Of a stretch of DNA of 64,000 nt, positions 1 through 8,529 are shown piece by piece; the stretch's first letter is position 1, and each line of letters begins with the position of its first letter. The notes under the pieces are model-generated. The model was not told where the DNA came from. It was given only the letters and a program-made list of their open reading frames with translations, and ran no database searches. Both the position numbers and the translations under genes were made by a program. This DNA comes from Candidatus Gastranaerophilales bacterium (GTDB lineage Bacteria; Cyanobacteriota; Vampirovibrionia; Gastranaerophilales; Gastranaerophilaceae), in the NCBI GenBank assembly GCA_947588745.1, contig CANPYW010000004.1:1-64000 (forward strand), read 5' to 3'.

Positions 1-402
1 AAGAACAAAACAGTAAAGAATGTGATGCTACCTCTCGAAAAACGATATTTAATCGTTTTCCTCGGCAGAGTCAACTGTGCCAACCGCCCAAAAGAACAAA
101 ATTGTTAAGAATGTGATGCTACCTCTCGAAAAACGATACTTAATCGTTTTTCTCGGCAGAGTCAACTGCGCCAACCGCCCAAAAGAACAAAACAGTAAAG
201 AATGTGATGCTACCTCTCGAAAAACGATATTTAATCGTTTTCCTCGGCAGAGTCAACTGTGCCAACCGCCCAAAAGAACAAAATTGTTAAGAATGTGATG
301 CTACCTCTCGAAAAACGATACTTAATCGTTTTTCTCGGCAGAGTCAACTGCACCAACCGCCCAAAAGAACGTCCGTAATGTGATACTCCCCGAGTTTTTA
401 AC
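1..402. repeat. Four tandem 91-bp repeats with internal hairpin, plus a degenerate fifth copy
   Basis: The unit restarts at about 1, 92, 183 and 274, giving a constant period of 91 bp. A decayed partial copy follows from about 365 to 402. Each unit contains an inverted repeat built on AAAACGAT...ATCGTTTT with a short AT loop. Copies 1 and 3 share one set of variants (ATATTT loop, CAGTAAAG) and copies 2 and 4 share another (ATACTT loop, ATTGTTAAG), so the true duplication unit appears to be 182 bp. Because 91 is not a multiple of three, the open frames crossing it are not credible genes. The array reaches the window edge and may be longer. I see no gene in 403-497. Confidence 0.9.
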
Positions 403-497
403 AATTTACGGTATATTATGCAAAATCTAACCGTTCAAATATTCAATTTTCAAATTGCAATAAAAAATTTATATACTAAATTTCTTTCAATGTCAAA

Positions 498-962
498 TTA
501 TATTTTAGATATTAAATTTGTCATTTCTATAGCAGATTTTGCGGCATCTGCTCCTTTATTACCGGCTTTTGTACCGGCTCTTTCTATGGCTTGTTCTATA
601 TTATCGCAAGTTAATACACCGAATATAACCGGAATACAAGTTTCAAGACCTACAGCCGCAACGCCTTTTGAAACTTCCGCACAAACATAATCATAGTGAG
701 ATGTTGAACCCTTTATTACTGCTCCTAATGTAATTATTGCCCTATATTTTGAAGATTTAGCCGCAATTTTTGCAGCAAGAGGGATTTCGAATGCACCCGG
801 CACCCATATAATATCAATATTATCATCTTTTACGCCGTGACGAACCAACTCATCAACTGCCCCCGATAACAGTTTGGAGCATATAAATTCATTAAATCTT
901 GAAACGATAATGCAAAATTTTTCATTTTGTACGGTCAGCATACCCTGTATAATGTTAGCCAT
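498..962 (-). CDS. ribH: 6,7-dimethyl-8-ribityllumazine synthase
   Basis: Lumazine synthase (154 aa, usual length) condenses 5-amino-6-ribitylaminouracil with 3,4-dihydroxy-2-butanone 4-phosphate, the penultimate step of riboflavin synthesis, in the cytosol. Visible family motifs are RFNEFI near residue 22, GAFEIP at 56-61, the phosphate/catalytic block GSTSHYDY with His about 89, GVLT, and the C-terminal AGTKAGNKG. The ATG is preceded by AAGGAG. It lies 47 bp downstream of ribF on the same strand, so the two probably form a flavin operon. No FMN riboswitch is visible in front of either gene, and other rib genes are not in this window. Confidence 0.97.
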   Translation of the reverse strand: MANIIQGMLTVQNEKFCIIVSRFNEFICSKLLSGAVDELVRHGVKDDNIDIIWVPGAFEIPLAAKIAAKSSKYRAIITLGAVIKGSTSHYDYVCAEVSKGVAAVGLETCIPVIFGVLTCDNIEQAIERAGTKAGNKGADAAKSAIEMTNLISKI

Positions 963-1009
963 AATATCTCCTTAACAAACAGCTCATAAATTATTCTACA
1001 ATGCTGATA

Positions 1010-1960
1010 CTATAAATACAATTTTTTACCGAAAAAATTCATATTTCCGTTAATAAAATGCTTGTATATTTCGGTAAATGCCACATCTCTTTGTAATTGG
1101 TATTTCAGTTTATCCGGGGATGAAAATTTCATCTGATTTCTTATTTTTGTGATAAATGATATTTTAATATTTTTGCCGTAAATATTTTCATTAAAATCGA
1201 TTATGTGAACTTCGGTTTTAATTTTTTCGTTATTGACAGTCGGAGAATAACCGTAATTCAACACTCCGTTGTACTCTTTTCCGTTTATTTGTACGATTAC
1301 ATAATAAACCCCGTTGGGGATTTTAATTTTATCTTCGGGGTAAACTATATTTGCACTCGGGAAACCGAGTTTTGAAGCTATTTTATCTCCCTCAATCACG
1401 CAGCCTTGAATAAAAAAGTTATATCCCAGCAGTTTATTTGCTGTATAAAAATCACCTATTGAAAGCTTATTGCGAATTGTAGAACAGCTTACAATCTCAT
1501 TTTCAACCACAAAGGGAGGAACTTCATAATATTTATATCCGTATTTTCCTTGGCATGCCCGCAGCAAATCGTCATTTCCCGTTTTATTATATCCGAAATT
1601 ATGGTTAAATCCCGTAGTAATTGCTATAGGCGAAAAATATTTATACAAAATTTTGTCAAGATAATCGTTGGCACTAATATGTGATAAAGAGTTAAAATCG
1701 AGCAAAAAGACGTTATCAATGCCCAGTTTTTCGAAAATTTCCAATCTTTCATCAAGGGTTAATATCATATACATTGTATTTTGGGAAAGAACGGTTGAGG
1801 GATGTTCCTTAAATGTTATTATGCAAGATTTTGTATCATTTAATTTTGCGACATTTACGGCATTTTTTATAACGACTTTGTGTCCTAAATGAAGCCCGTC
1901 AAAAAAACCCAATGCCAAAGATGATTTATTAATATGTGACAATTCGTTAAAAATATGCAT
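1010..1960 (-). CDS. ribF: Bifunctional riboflavin kinase / FAD synthetase
   Basis: RibF (316 aa, typical length) phosphorylates riboflavin to FMN and then adenylylates it to FAD. The N-terminal nucleotidyltransferase half shows GFFDGLHLGH at residues 18-27 (the HxGH-type motif), a FNHNFGYNKTGND block and STIRNKL. The C-terminal flavokinase half begins around the LGFPSANI motif near residue 200. It is the first gene of a minus-strand pair with ribH. Its start lies 51 bp from the divergent GH13 gene, so the short AT-rich gap must hold both promoters. Confidence 0.95.
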   Translation of the reverse strand: MHIFNELSHINKSSLALGFFDGLHLGHKVVIKNAVNVAKLNDTKSCIITFKEHPSTVLSQNTMYMILTLDERLEIFEKLGIDNVFLLDFNSLSHISANDYLDKILYKYFSPIAITTGFNHNFGYNKTGNDDLLRACQGKYGYKYYEVPPFVVENEIVSCSTIRNKLSIGDFYTANKLLGYNFFIQGCVIEGDKIASKLGFPSANIVYPEDKIKIPNGVYYVIVQINGKEYNGVLNYGYSPTVNNEKIKTEVHIIDFNENIYGKNIKISFITKIRNQMKFSSPDKLKYQLQRDVAFTEIYKHFINGNMNFFGKKLYL

Positions 1961-2011
1961 ACATTAATTATAGACAAAAATAATATATTGGTTAATACTA
2001 AATTATAGGAT

Positions 2012-4117
2012 ATGAATAACAAAATAAATAATATAAATACGGATAATTCTCCTTGCAATTTTGATAATTGGCAAAAACATTTCGGAGCATATTTTTTTAA
2101 TAACGGAAATGTTCTTTTTAAGCTGTTAACATTTTCCGATGTCGAAAATGTTGTTTTAGAGTTAAAACCCGTCAAAAAGAATAAATTATTCGTAAACATG
2201 AATAAAATAAACGAATGCGTATGGGAAGCCGAATTGAAAAAAAATATTGTAAAGCAGGGTGACAGGTATCGTTTTTTAATTACCCGAAACGGAGATACAA
2301 TTCAAGTTAAAGACCCTTGCTCTATGTGGCAGGATTCATTATCTCAATGGTCAAAAATATATAACCATTCGCTTTTTAATTGGACTGATAAAGACTGGAT
2401 GTGCGGGAAAAATCATAGAAGAGTGAGCAGAATTTCCAATGATACCAACGGACTTTTATCCGTTAATTCGTTAAAAATATACGAACTGCACATTGGTACA
2501 TTTACAAATGCGGGTACATTTTTATCCGCAAAAGAAAAAATTAAACCTCTTGCCGATTTTTACAGGTTCAACGCCATAGAAATTATGCCCGTTGAAAACA
2601 CATATTCTTTTAACTGGGGGTATGACGGTGTTGATAAATATGCTCCCAATCATACATACGGCACGCCGGATGAGCTTAAAGATTTGATTAATTATGCTCA
2701 TAATTGCGGTCTTAATGTTATTATGGATATAGTACCAAATCATTTGGGGCCTGATATTGCACAATTACAAGATACAGGGCCTTATACCGAGGGTATAAAT
2801 TGTTTCGGTTACAAATTTAATTACGAAAAAGACAAATATGCACATTATGTTAGAGATTTTATTATAGGTGCAGCTCTTAACTGGCTTATTAATTACCATT
2901 GTGACGGGTTAAGAGTTGATATGACAAAATTTATGTGCAGCGATTATACAATGAAACAGCTTGCTGCAGAAGTTAATTATCACGTTCCCAATGCTTTTCT
3001 GATTGCAGAGGACGGGCGTGACAATGATATTAGAGTTACAAAACCTTTTAGTGCAAGTGAAACGGATGAAAATGAATTAAATCACGAAAAATTTATTTCC
3101 GAAATAAACAATAATAAAGTATCGTTATCAGCACTGGGGTATGATACCGAATGGGATTTCCCTTTTCATAAACAAATAACGGCTTCCGTGTTAGGCGTTT
3201 GGGATTGCAGAAGAAAAAATCTATGTGATTTTGATTATTCACTGAGGGATTCTCAAACAAGAGTTAAATATCCCATGAGTCATGATGAGATTGGAAATAT
3301 TGACGGAACAAGGCTGATTTCCAAAATTCTGGTTAAAGAACTCAATATCGAAAGCAGAGTTTGCGATTGCTGTCACAGCGAAAAATGTAAAATGGCGGCA
3401 CATGCTTCACACAGAGTTTTAACCGCACTGCTTGACGGTTCGCTTGAGAACATGAAAGAAAAAGAATATAAAGCGTTTTTAAAACAAAACAATATTGTTA
3501 AAGGTATGACTTTTGAAGATATTCTAAATGCATATCTTCGTGCAGTTAAAAAGCATAAAACGGTCATAGGAAAAATATATTCGATACCGGGGCCGAAAAT
3601 GATTTTTCAAGGTGATGAATATGCAAGCATATCTTATTTTAAATTTTTCAGAAAATTTTCCGCAGGGCCGGAATATTATTTGAGAGAAAAAGGATATGAA
3701 CCCGGTATAAGTGCATTTAATGATTCAAAGCTTGACAGCGTAACGGTATGCGACAAATATTCATACATAAATAAAGGCATTGCACAATTTGTAGCGGATT
3801 TAAACAATTTAGCCGAAAAAAATATTGCACTTAATGACGGTCATATAGAAAAAACAATAATCCATGAGCAAACGGATATACACGCTATTCATACGAGAAA
3901 TATTTATAATGAAATTTTTGCCGTTTCAAACTTTTCGGATAAAGCTTATGATACCTACGGAATTATGTTTCCGAAAGGCGAATGGCGGGAAACGATAAAT
4001 TCAAATTATAAAATATACGCAGGTGATGATTTATATACAAACAAAAATAATACATTTTCAAATTTTTCATATATTTCCGTTCCCGATAACGGTATAGTTT
4101 TCTTTGAAAAATTGTAA
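2012..4117 (+). CDS. GH13 alpha-amylase superfamily enzyme (TreZ/GlgB-like)
   Basis: A 701-aa glycoside hydrolase family 13 protein with an N-terminal CBM48-like beta domain, then the catalytic barrel starting at YELHIGTFT near residue 155. Conserved GH13 regions are readable: DIVPNH (region I), GLRVDM with the nucleophile Asp near 303, the acid/base Glu in IAED near 331, and SHDE with the third Asp near 423. The NWGYDGV, NHLGP and SHDEIGN signatures resemble maltooligosyltrehalose trehalohydrolase (TreZ) more than classic branching enzymes, but GlgB-like branching activity cannot be excluded. No treY or glgA is adjacent. A ROK sugar kinase converges on it, which fits alpha-glucan or glucose use. 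The exact reaction is unresolved. Confidence 0.8.
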   Translation: MNNKINNINTDNSPCNFDNWQKHFGAYFFNNGNVLFKLLTFSDVENVVLELKPVKKNKLFVNMNKINECVWEAELKKNIVKQGDRYRFLITRNGDTIQVKDPCSMWQDSLSQWSKIYNHSLFNWTDKDWMCGKNHRRVSRISNDTNGLLSVNSLKIYELHIGTFTNAGTFLSAKEKIKPLADFYRFNAIEIMPVENTYSFNWGYDGVDKYAPNHTYGTPDELKDLINYAHNCGLNVIMDIVPNHLGPDIAQLQDTGPYTEGINCFGYKFNYEKDKYAHYVRDFIIGAALNWLINYHCDGLRVDMTKFMCSDYTMKQLAAEVNYHVPNAFLIAEDGRDNDIRVTKPFSASETDENELNHEKFISEINNNKVSLSALGYDTEWDFPFHKQITASVLGVWDCRRKNLCDFDYSLRDSQTRVKYPMSHDEIGNIDGTRLISKILVKELNIESRVCDCCHSEKCKMAAHASHRVLTALLDGSLENMKEKEYKAFLKQNNIVKGMTFEDILNAYLRAVKKHKTVIGKIYSIPGPKMIFQGDEYASISYFKFFRKFSAGPEYYLREKGYEPGISAFNDSKLDSVTVCDKYSYINKGIAQFVADLNNLAEKNIALNDGHIEKTIIHEQTDIHAIHTRNIYNEIFAVSNFSDKAYDTYGIMFPKGEWRETINSNYKIYAGDDLYTNKNNTFSNFSYISVPDNGIVFFEKL

Positions 4118-4129
4118 AAAAGATATAAG

Positions 4130-5095
4130 TTAATTGTTTTTTCTGTAATCTTCAAGCAATGCCGCACCTATAACCCCCGAAAAATCACCCAGTTTTGCTT
4201 TCTCAAACTTTATGGAAGCTGCAGGTGTAGGCAGAGATTTTATTTTCGCAATTTCTATAGTTCTGTTATAAAAATAATCTATTGCATTCATAAGCCCGCC
4301 GCCCAGTATTATTTTAGACGGATTATAAAAATTTATTATACTTGCAAGTCCCGAACCTAAGTATTCGGCAGCCTCGTTTAAAATTTGAGTTACAAGTTCA
4401 TCTTTGTTTTCCAATGCTTTTTTTATCATGCTTGTTTTAATCGGTTTATCTTCCACCAAATAATTAACGATATCCGATTTTCTGCCTTTTTTTAATGCAC
4501 CTGTTATACGTTTTTCAATAGCGAGTCTTGAAGCATAAGCTTCCAGACAGCCGCAACCGCCGCACCCGCAGGAACGTCCTCCGAGGTCAACTATAATATG
4601 TCCTATTTCTCCTGCCGTACCGGTTGTTCCGTATCTTATTTTACCGTCTTGAACAATTCCCGAACCGATGCCGGTTCCGACAAATACACAAACATAATCT
4701 TTTTCGCCTTTTCCCGAACCGAAATACATTTCTCCAACCGTTGCAATCTCAACGTCATTACCTAATATAACAGGAATATTAAATTCGGTTTCCAAAATAT
4801 TTTTAATATTTATATCGGCAAAATCAAGGTTAGGTGCATTAATTATAATACCGTTTTTTCTGTCAGTTTGTCCTGCAACACCAATTCCGATATTATCTAT
4901 TTCATGTTTTTGAACGGTGTTTTCATTCAAAATTTCGCTGACCGAATTAATGATTTTTTTTATTATTTTATCGTAACCTTTATCTTTTTTAGTTTTCTTT
5001 TTAACAAAATTCAAAACTTCGCCCGAATTTTTATCTACCAATGCGGTCAATATTTTAGTTCCACCCAAATCTATACCAATAGAGTATTTGCCCAT
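4130..5095 (-). CDS. ROK family sugar kinase (glucokinase-like)
   Basis: A 321-aa ROK protein that should phosphorylate glucose or a related hexose with ATP. The phosphate-1 motif DLGGTK is at residues 9-14, and the likely catalytic Asp is in LGNDVE near 114. The ROK zinc motif is complete, with His about 166 followed by Cys 176, 178, 181 and 183. The C-terminal NFYNPSKIILGGG adenosine motif is also present. There is no N-terminal helix-turn-helix domain, so it is a kinase and not a ROK repressor. It is convergent with the GH13 gene, separated by only 12 bp. Substrate specificity (glucose versus N-acetyl-sugars) cannot be read from the sequence. Confidence 0.9.
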   Translation of the reverse strand: MGKYSIGIDLGGTKILTALVDKNSGEVLNFVKKKTKKDKGYDKIIKKIINSVSEILNENTVQKHEIDNIGIGVAGQTDRKNGIIINAPNLDFADINIKNILETEFNIPVILGNDVEIATVGEMYFGSGKGEKDYVCVFVGTGIGSGIVQDGKIRYGTTGTAGEIGHIIVDLGGRSCGCGGCGCLEAYASRLAIEKRITGALKKGRKSDIVNYLVEDKPIKTSMIKKALENKDELVTQILNEAAEYLGSGLASIINFYNPSKIILGGGLMNAIDYFYNRTIEIAKIKSLPTPAASIKFEKAKLGDFSGVIGAALLEDYRKNN

Positions 5096-5191
5096 AAATT
5101 ATTTTTCCTTTTTCAATTTAAAGTATAACATTATTATCAATTTCTTTAAAGAATTTTATTACGGGAGGTTTAAATCATGGCTTAAATGGGG

Positions 5192-5197
5192 TATAAT
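5192..5197 (+). promoter_or_regulatory. Probable sigma-70 -10 element of hpf
   Basis: A consensus TATAAT preceded by GG sits 24 bp upstream of the GGAGG ribosome binding site of hpf. The -35 region at 5169-5174 (TTTAAA) is weak, so the assignment rests on the -10 box and its position. Confidence 0.45.
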
Positions 5198-5226
5198 ATT
5201 TAAGTATAGATTTATGGAGGCATTAT

Positions 5227-5604
5227 ATGCGCATTACGGTAAAAGGACGAAACATTGAGATTACGGATGCAATTCGCAGCTATGCGGAAGAAAAAATCGG
5301 GAAAGTAATGAATCATTATGATCAAATTCAATCAATTGATGTTGTTTTGAATGTTATTAAAAATCCCTCGGTTGCTCAAAGTCATACTGCTGAAGTTATC
5401 TGCAAATTTATTTCGGGGTCTGTTCAAGCGGAAGAAAATGCAGAGTCCATGTATGCAAGCATCGATTTAGTTGCTGATAAAATTAACAGACAAGTGAAAA
5501 AGTTTAAAGAAAAACAAATTTCTTCTTCAAAAACTTCATCAATCAGAACGGATAATCTTGCTGCTGAAGCTGCCGAAGCTCAAGCTTCTTCTACCGAAAA
5601 ATAA
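5227..5604 (+). CDS. hpf: Ribosome hibernation promoting factor (short form, RaiA/HPF family)
   Basis: A 125-aa protein whose first ~97 residues match the HPF/RaiA/LrtA domain (MRITVKGRNIEITDAIRSYAEE start, and the E-x-x-ADKINRQVKKFKEK helix). This domain binds the 30S decoding region and inactivates ribosomes in stationary phase. The long-form C-terminal dimerisation domain is missing. Instead there is a ~28-residue Ser/Ala/Glu-rich tail. A strong GGAGG lies 9 bases before the ATG. It stands alone between a probable promoter and a strong terminator, consistent with a monocistronic stress gene. Confidence 0.93.
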   Translation: MRITVKGRNIEITDAIRSYAEEKIGKVMNHYDQIQSIDVVLNVIKNPSVAQSHTAEVICKFISGSVQAEENAESMYASIDLVADKINRQVKKFKEKQISSSKTSSIRTDNLAAEAAEAQASSTEK

Positions 5605-5621
5605 AAGTATTTGATTAAAAA

Positions 5622-5652
5622 AAGAACCTGATATTTATCAGGTTCTTTTTTT
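5622..5652. terminator. Bidirectional intrinsic terminator hpf/leuD
   Basis: Perfect 10-bp inverted repeat AAGAACCTGA / TCAGGTTCTT with a 6-base loop, flanked by A-run and T-run, between two converging genes. Confidence 0.92.
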
Positions 5653-5654
5653 GT

Positions 5655-6149
5655 TTATTTTTTTGAAATTTTTTCTTTAGTATAATTAATTAATCCGCCC
5701 GCATTAATCAATTGCTGTATTTCTCTCGGGAATGCATTGCAATGATATTCTTTGCCGGTTGTTAAATTTTTTACAATACCTTTTGATAAATCTGCCTCAA
5801 GTATATCTCCTTTTGAAGTTTCATCGGGCAAATAAGGATGTTCTATAATAGGTAGCCCTATATTAATCGCATTACGATAGAAAATTCTTGCAAAACTTTT
5901 TGCAATTACAACGGATACGCCCGATGCTTTAATTGCAATGGGTGCGTGTTCTCTTGAGCTTCCGCAGCCGAAATTTTCACCCGCAACAATTATGTCATTT
6001 TGTTTAACATTTTTTGAGAACGATATATCTATATCTTCCATACAATGCATGGCAAGTTCTTTAGACGAAGCCGTATTTAAATATCTTGCAGGTATAATTA
6101 CATCCGTATCTATATTATCAGTGTATTTCCAAACATTTCCATTTATCAT
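5655..6149 (-). CDS. leuD: 3-isopropylmalate dehydratase small subunit
   Basis: LeuD (164 aa from the chosen start) forms the swivelling small subunit of isopropylmalate isomerase in leucine synthesis. The [13 protein letters not shown] start, the [14 protein letters not shown] signature and [16 protein letters not shown] are all present. I chose the internal ATG at 6149 because GAGG lies upstream of it and the family begins at this point. An upstream in-frame ATG at 6194 has no ribosome binding site and would add 15 non-conserved residues. The catalytic subunit leuC and leuA/leuB are not in the window. A homologous small subunit of homoaconitase or citraconate isomerase would look alike. Confidence 0.9.
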   Translation of the reverse strand: MINGNVWKYTDNIDTDVIIPARYLNTASSKELAMHCMEDIDISFSKNVKQNDIIVAGENFGCGSSREHAPIAIKASGVSVVIAKSFARIFYRNAINIGLPIIEHPYLPDETSKGDILEADLSKGIVKNLTTGKEYHCNAFPREIQQLINAGGLINYTKEKISKK

Positions 6150-6238
6150 TTTCTTTACAACCTCGTAATTATGTATTATACTAAGATTATACATAACATG
6201 TAAGAAATGTTAATAGCACTACTAAAAAGGAGATTTAA

Positions 6239-6436
6239 ATGATGGAAATGATCGGTGAAGCAGCAGGACAAATTTGGAATTACCTGAATGAAAATGGGGA
6301 AACAACAATAACAAAAATGAAAAAAGATTTAGATTTAAAATCTAACTTTGCTGAACTCGGACTCGGCTGGTTAGCAAGAGAAGGTAAAGTTACAATGTCT
6401 AAAAAAGGTGCAGCTACAAACGTAAAATTAGTTTAG
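6239..6436 (+). CDS. Small winged helix-turn-helix protein (DUF2582-like)
   Basis: A 65-aa protein whose whole length looks like one winged-helix unit: IGEAAGQIWNYLNENGE, TITKMKKDLDL, FAELGLGWLAREGKV and a closing beta strand. This matches the small DUF2582-type winged-helix family of unknown role. AGGAG ends 6 bases before the ATG. A second ATG follows immediately and could also be used. It is monocistronic, between a divergent leuD and a terminator. DNA binding is inferred from the fold only. Confidence 0.8.
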   Translation: MMEMIGEAAGQIWNYLNENGETTITKMKKDLDLKSNFAELGLGWLAREGKVTMSKKGAATNVKLV

Positions 6437-6460
6437 ATATATTTTCTGTTTATGTAATAT

Positions 6461-6492
6461 AAAAAGTTCGGTATTTAATCCGGGCTTTTTTT
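6461..6492 (+). terminator. Intrinsic terminator after the winged-helix gene
   Basis: AAAAAGTTCGG / CCGGGCTTTTT stem with two wobble pairs and an 8-base loop, followed by a T-run. Confidence 0.8.
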
Positions 6493-6520
6493 ATGCTTTT
6501 ATAAAATAAAAAGGTAAATT

Positions 6521-7177
6521 ATGCGATTAATAAAAAAAGTAATTACACAAATTAAAGAAGATATAAAAACTATTTACGAAAAAGACCCTGCGGCAGAAAA
6601 TCTGCTTGAGGTTTTATTTTGTTATCCGGGGCTTCACGCTCTTATTATGCACAGAATAGCACATAAGCTAAATTATTGGAAAATTCCTCTAATTCCAAGA
6701 ATTATTTCCAATATTTCCCGTTTCTTTACCGGTATAGAAATTCACCCCGCCGCAAGAATAGGCAGACGTTTTTTTATAGACCATGGTATGGGTGTTGTAA
6801 TAGGTGCTACTACGATTATCGGTGATGATGTATTGCTGTATCAGGGGGTTACATTGGGCGGTACGGGTAACGAACACGGAAAACGACATCCCACTTTGGG
6901 TGATAATATTGTTGTGGGTTCGGGTGCAAAAGTATTGGGCAATATAACAATCGGCTCTAATTCCAGAATAGGAGCGGGTTCCGTTGTTGTCGACAATGTT
7001 CCCGAAAATTCAACCGTAGTTGGTGTTCCCGGCAGAATTGTAAGGCAGAAACTCTTAATACAAGGTCAATTAATGCACAACAGAATTCCCGACCCCGTAA
7101 CATGCCAGCTGAACAGATTAAAATATGAATTGCAAGAGTTAAAAGACGAAATAGAAGAATTAAAAAAGGGTCGATAA
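6521..7177 (+). CDS. cysE: Serine O-acetyltransferase
   Basis: CysE (218 aa) acetylates L-serine with acetyl-CoA to give O-acetylserine, the precursor of cysteine. The N-terminal helical part ([20 protein letters not shown]) is followed by the left-handed beta-helix of hexapeptide repeats. It includes the catalytic [19 protein letters not shown] and the loop [20 protein letters not shown]. The C terminus is a charged, probably coiled-coil tail ([15 protein letters not shown]), a little longer than in the minimal bacterial form. AAGG precedes the ATG. No cysK is adjacent. Confidence 0.95.
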   Translation: MRLIKKVITQIKEDIKTIYEKDPAAENLLEVLFCYPGLHALIMHRIAHKLNYWKIPLIPRIISNISRFFTGIEIHPAARIGRRFFIDHGMGVVIGATTIIGDDVLLYQGVTLGGTGNEHGKRHPTLGDNIVVGSGAKVLGNITIGSNSRIGAGSVVVDNVPENSTVVGVPGRIVRQKLLIQGQLMHNRIPDPVTCQLNRLKYELQELKDEIEELKKGR

Positions 7178-7192
7178 AAAGATTTATCGACC
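7162..7192 (-). terminator. Intrinsic terminator of the minus-strand gene at 7223-7834, overlapping the cysE stop
   Basis: Perfect 10-bp stem GGTCGATAAA / TTTATCGACC. The T-run lies on the minus-strand side (complement of A 7162-7167), so it stops transcription of the leftward gene. The plus-strand side has no T-run. The stem contains the cysE stop codon. Confidence 0.75.
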
Positions 7193-7222
7193 TATATTAT
7201 ATGAAATTTATATTATTGCCTA

Positions 7223-7834
7223 TTAATGTTTTGTGCCGTCGCCGAACAATCCGTCAATGCATTTTGTTCCTAAGCCTACCAGACCGAAGAAAGCTTTTTG
7301 AAGAATATTTGAATGAGTTTCTTCAATATCGAGATTGCATGTTTCGTTTAATAAGTCTTCTCTTGAGGTAGCATCGCATTTTTTTGCACCCCACAATAAT
7401 TGTTGGTCTTCAAGGCTTGAATTTTTCTTTGCGTGTTTTGTAATATAATCTTCCAACATAACGCCGTCAAGCTGAGTTTCGATTAAAGTTTTTGCTACTG
7501 CTCTTAATTGAGCATCATCGCCGCTTTCGGATATAAGCTGAGCATATCTTTCCTGACCCGACATTTCCTCCAGAAGTTCTTTGTATGCATTCAGAGCTTT
7601 ATCTTCTTCACCGTTTAATAAATAAGTTTTAAACTTTGATATATCCGATGATACGGCAGCATCTCGTCCTGCTATTGCTATTTCGTATGATTCTTTTGAT
7701 TCAACATAGTCATATTTATTTTCGAGATAATCGCTGTTATACATACTTGATATTGAAACACCGCCATTAATTAAATTTGCCGATGATGTTGCAGAACCGT
7801 TTAAAAAACTGCTGTTTTGAAATGCTACCGTCAT
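7223..7834 (-). CDS. Uncharacterised protein containing a repeat-like CDATSR segment
   Basis: A 203-aa protein I do not recognise. The N-terminal ~30 residues are rich in Ser, Asn and Gly (FQNSSFLNGSATSSANLINGG) without a classical signal peptide. The middle is charged and helical (DKALNAYKELLEEMSGQERYAQLI). The C-terminal ~25 residues are hydrophobic and glycine-rich (FFGLVGLGTKCIDGLFGDG). Residues near 152-158 (KKCDATSR) are encoded by DNA that closely matches the core of the 91-bp repeats at the left end of the window (see findings). It is a monocistronic unit with its own terminator. Codon and base use look like the neighbours. Function unknown. Confidence 0.75.
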   Translation of the reverse strand: MTVAFQNSSFLNGSATSSANLINGGVSISSMYNSDYLENKYDYVESKESYEIAIAGRDAAVSSDISKFKTYLLNGEEDKALNAYKELLEEMSGQERYAQLISESGDDAQLRAVAKTLIETQLDGVMLEDYITKHAKKNSSLEDQQLLWGAKKCDATSREDLLNETCNLDIEETHSNILQKAFFGLVGLGTKCIDGLFGDGTKH

Positions 7835-7965
7835 AACTAACCTCCACTACCATAAAATTATTTTAACTAACCACATCTATATAAAAACATTTTGAATTTA
7901 AGAATTTACTCTAAAATTAAAATTCTTAATAATTTTTAATAAATAATGATATAGAAAAATAAGAT

Positions 7966-8529
7966 TTAAAAAGGTTTGAAAATTATTCCCAAAATAGCAC
8001 CTGTTAATATTGTTATTAAAGGATTTTTTTTGAAAAATGAGAATGGAATGATTAAAGCAAGGAAGATAAATAAATCTTTTGTATCTATGTTTGAAGGTAT
8101 TATAAAACTGAAATTTTCACCCGTAATCGTTTGATAAAGAAGTTTTATTGCAATAGATGTTAAAAGAGCACAGGCTGCAGGTTTAAGACCTTTAAAAATG
8201 TAATCGGTATATATGCAGGATTGAAATTTGTTAAAAAGTTTAATAAACAAAACTGTTATAATAAAGGGAGCAAGGACAATCGATAATGTGGATATAATTG
8301 CACCCGTTATTCCTGCGGTTGTATAGCCCGTATATGTTGCCATGTTTATTCCTATCGGCCCCGGAGTAATATTTGAAATTGCAAGCATATTTGTTAATTC
8401 GTCATTTGTAAACCAATTATATTTTGTAACAAGAAAGTATAAAAACGGAATGGAAGCGTAACCACCGCCTATAGTGAATAATCCTATTTTAAAAAATTCG
8501 TAGAATAAAAGTAAATACAATTTAATCAT
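7966..8529 (-). CDS. Chromate transporter family protein, second half-size subunit
   Basis: A 187-aa integral membrane protein with about five to six hydrophobic segments, belonging to the short-chain CHR (chromate ion transporter) family. Family marks are FFKIGLFTIGGGYASIPFL near the N terminus and AISNITPGPIGINMATYTGY. It overlaps the upstream CHR gene by 8 bp, so the two are translationally coupled and probably assemble as a heterodimer equal to one full-length ChrA. Chromate efflux is the named family activity. In an organism of this kind the natural substrate may be another anion. Confidence 0.9.
   Translation of the reverse strand: MIKLYLLLFYEFFKIGLFTIGGGYASIPFLYFLVTKYNWFTNDELTNMLAISNITPGPIGINMATYTGYTTAGITGAIISTLSIVLAPFIITVLFIKLFNKFQSCIYTDYIFKGLKPAACALLTSIAIKLLYQTITGENFSFIIPSNIDTKDLFIFLALIIPFSFFKKNPLITILTGAILGIIFKPF

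Noticed and set aside
77-298. 73-aa open frame in the repeats
   Set aside because: It is a frame crossing non-triplet repeats without a ribosome binding site, with the peptide repeating only by chance of frame rotation.
1-402. CRISPR-like array
   Set aside because: The units are 91 bp, tandem and without unique spacers, and no cas genes are near.
418-690. 90-aa plus-strand frame
   Set aside because: It is antisense to the C-terminal half of ribH.
963-1009. FMN riboswitch before ribH/ribF
   Set aside because: The gap is too short and no conserved riboswitch core is seen there or upstream of ribF.
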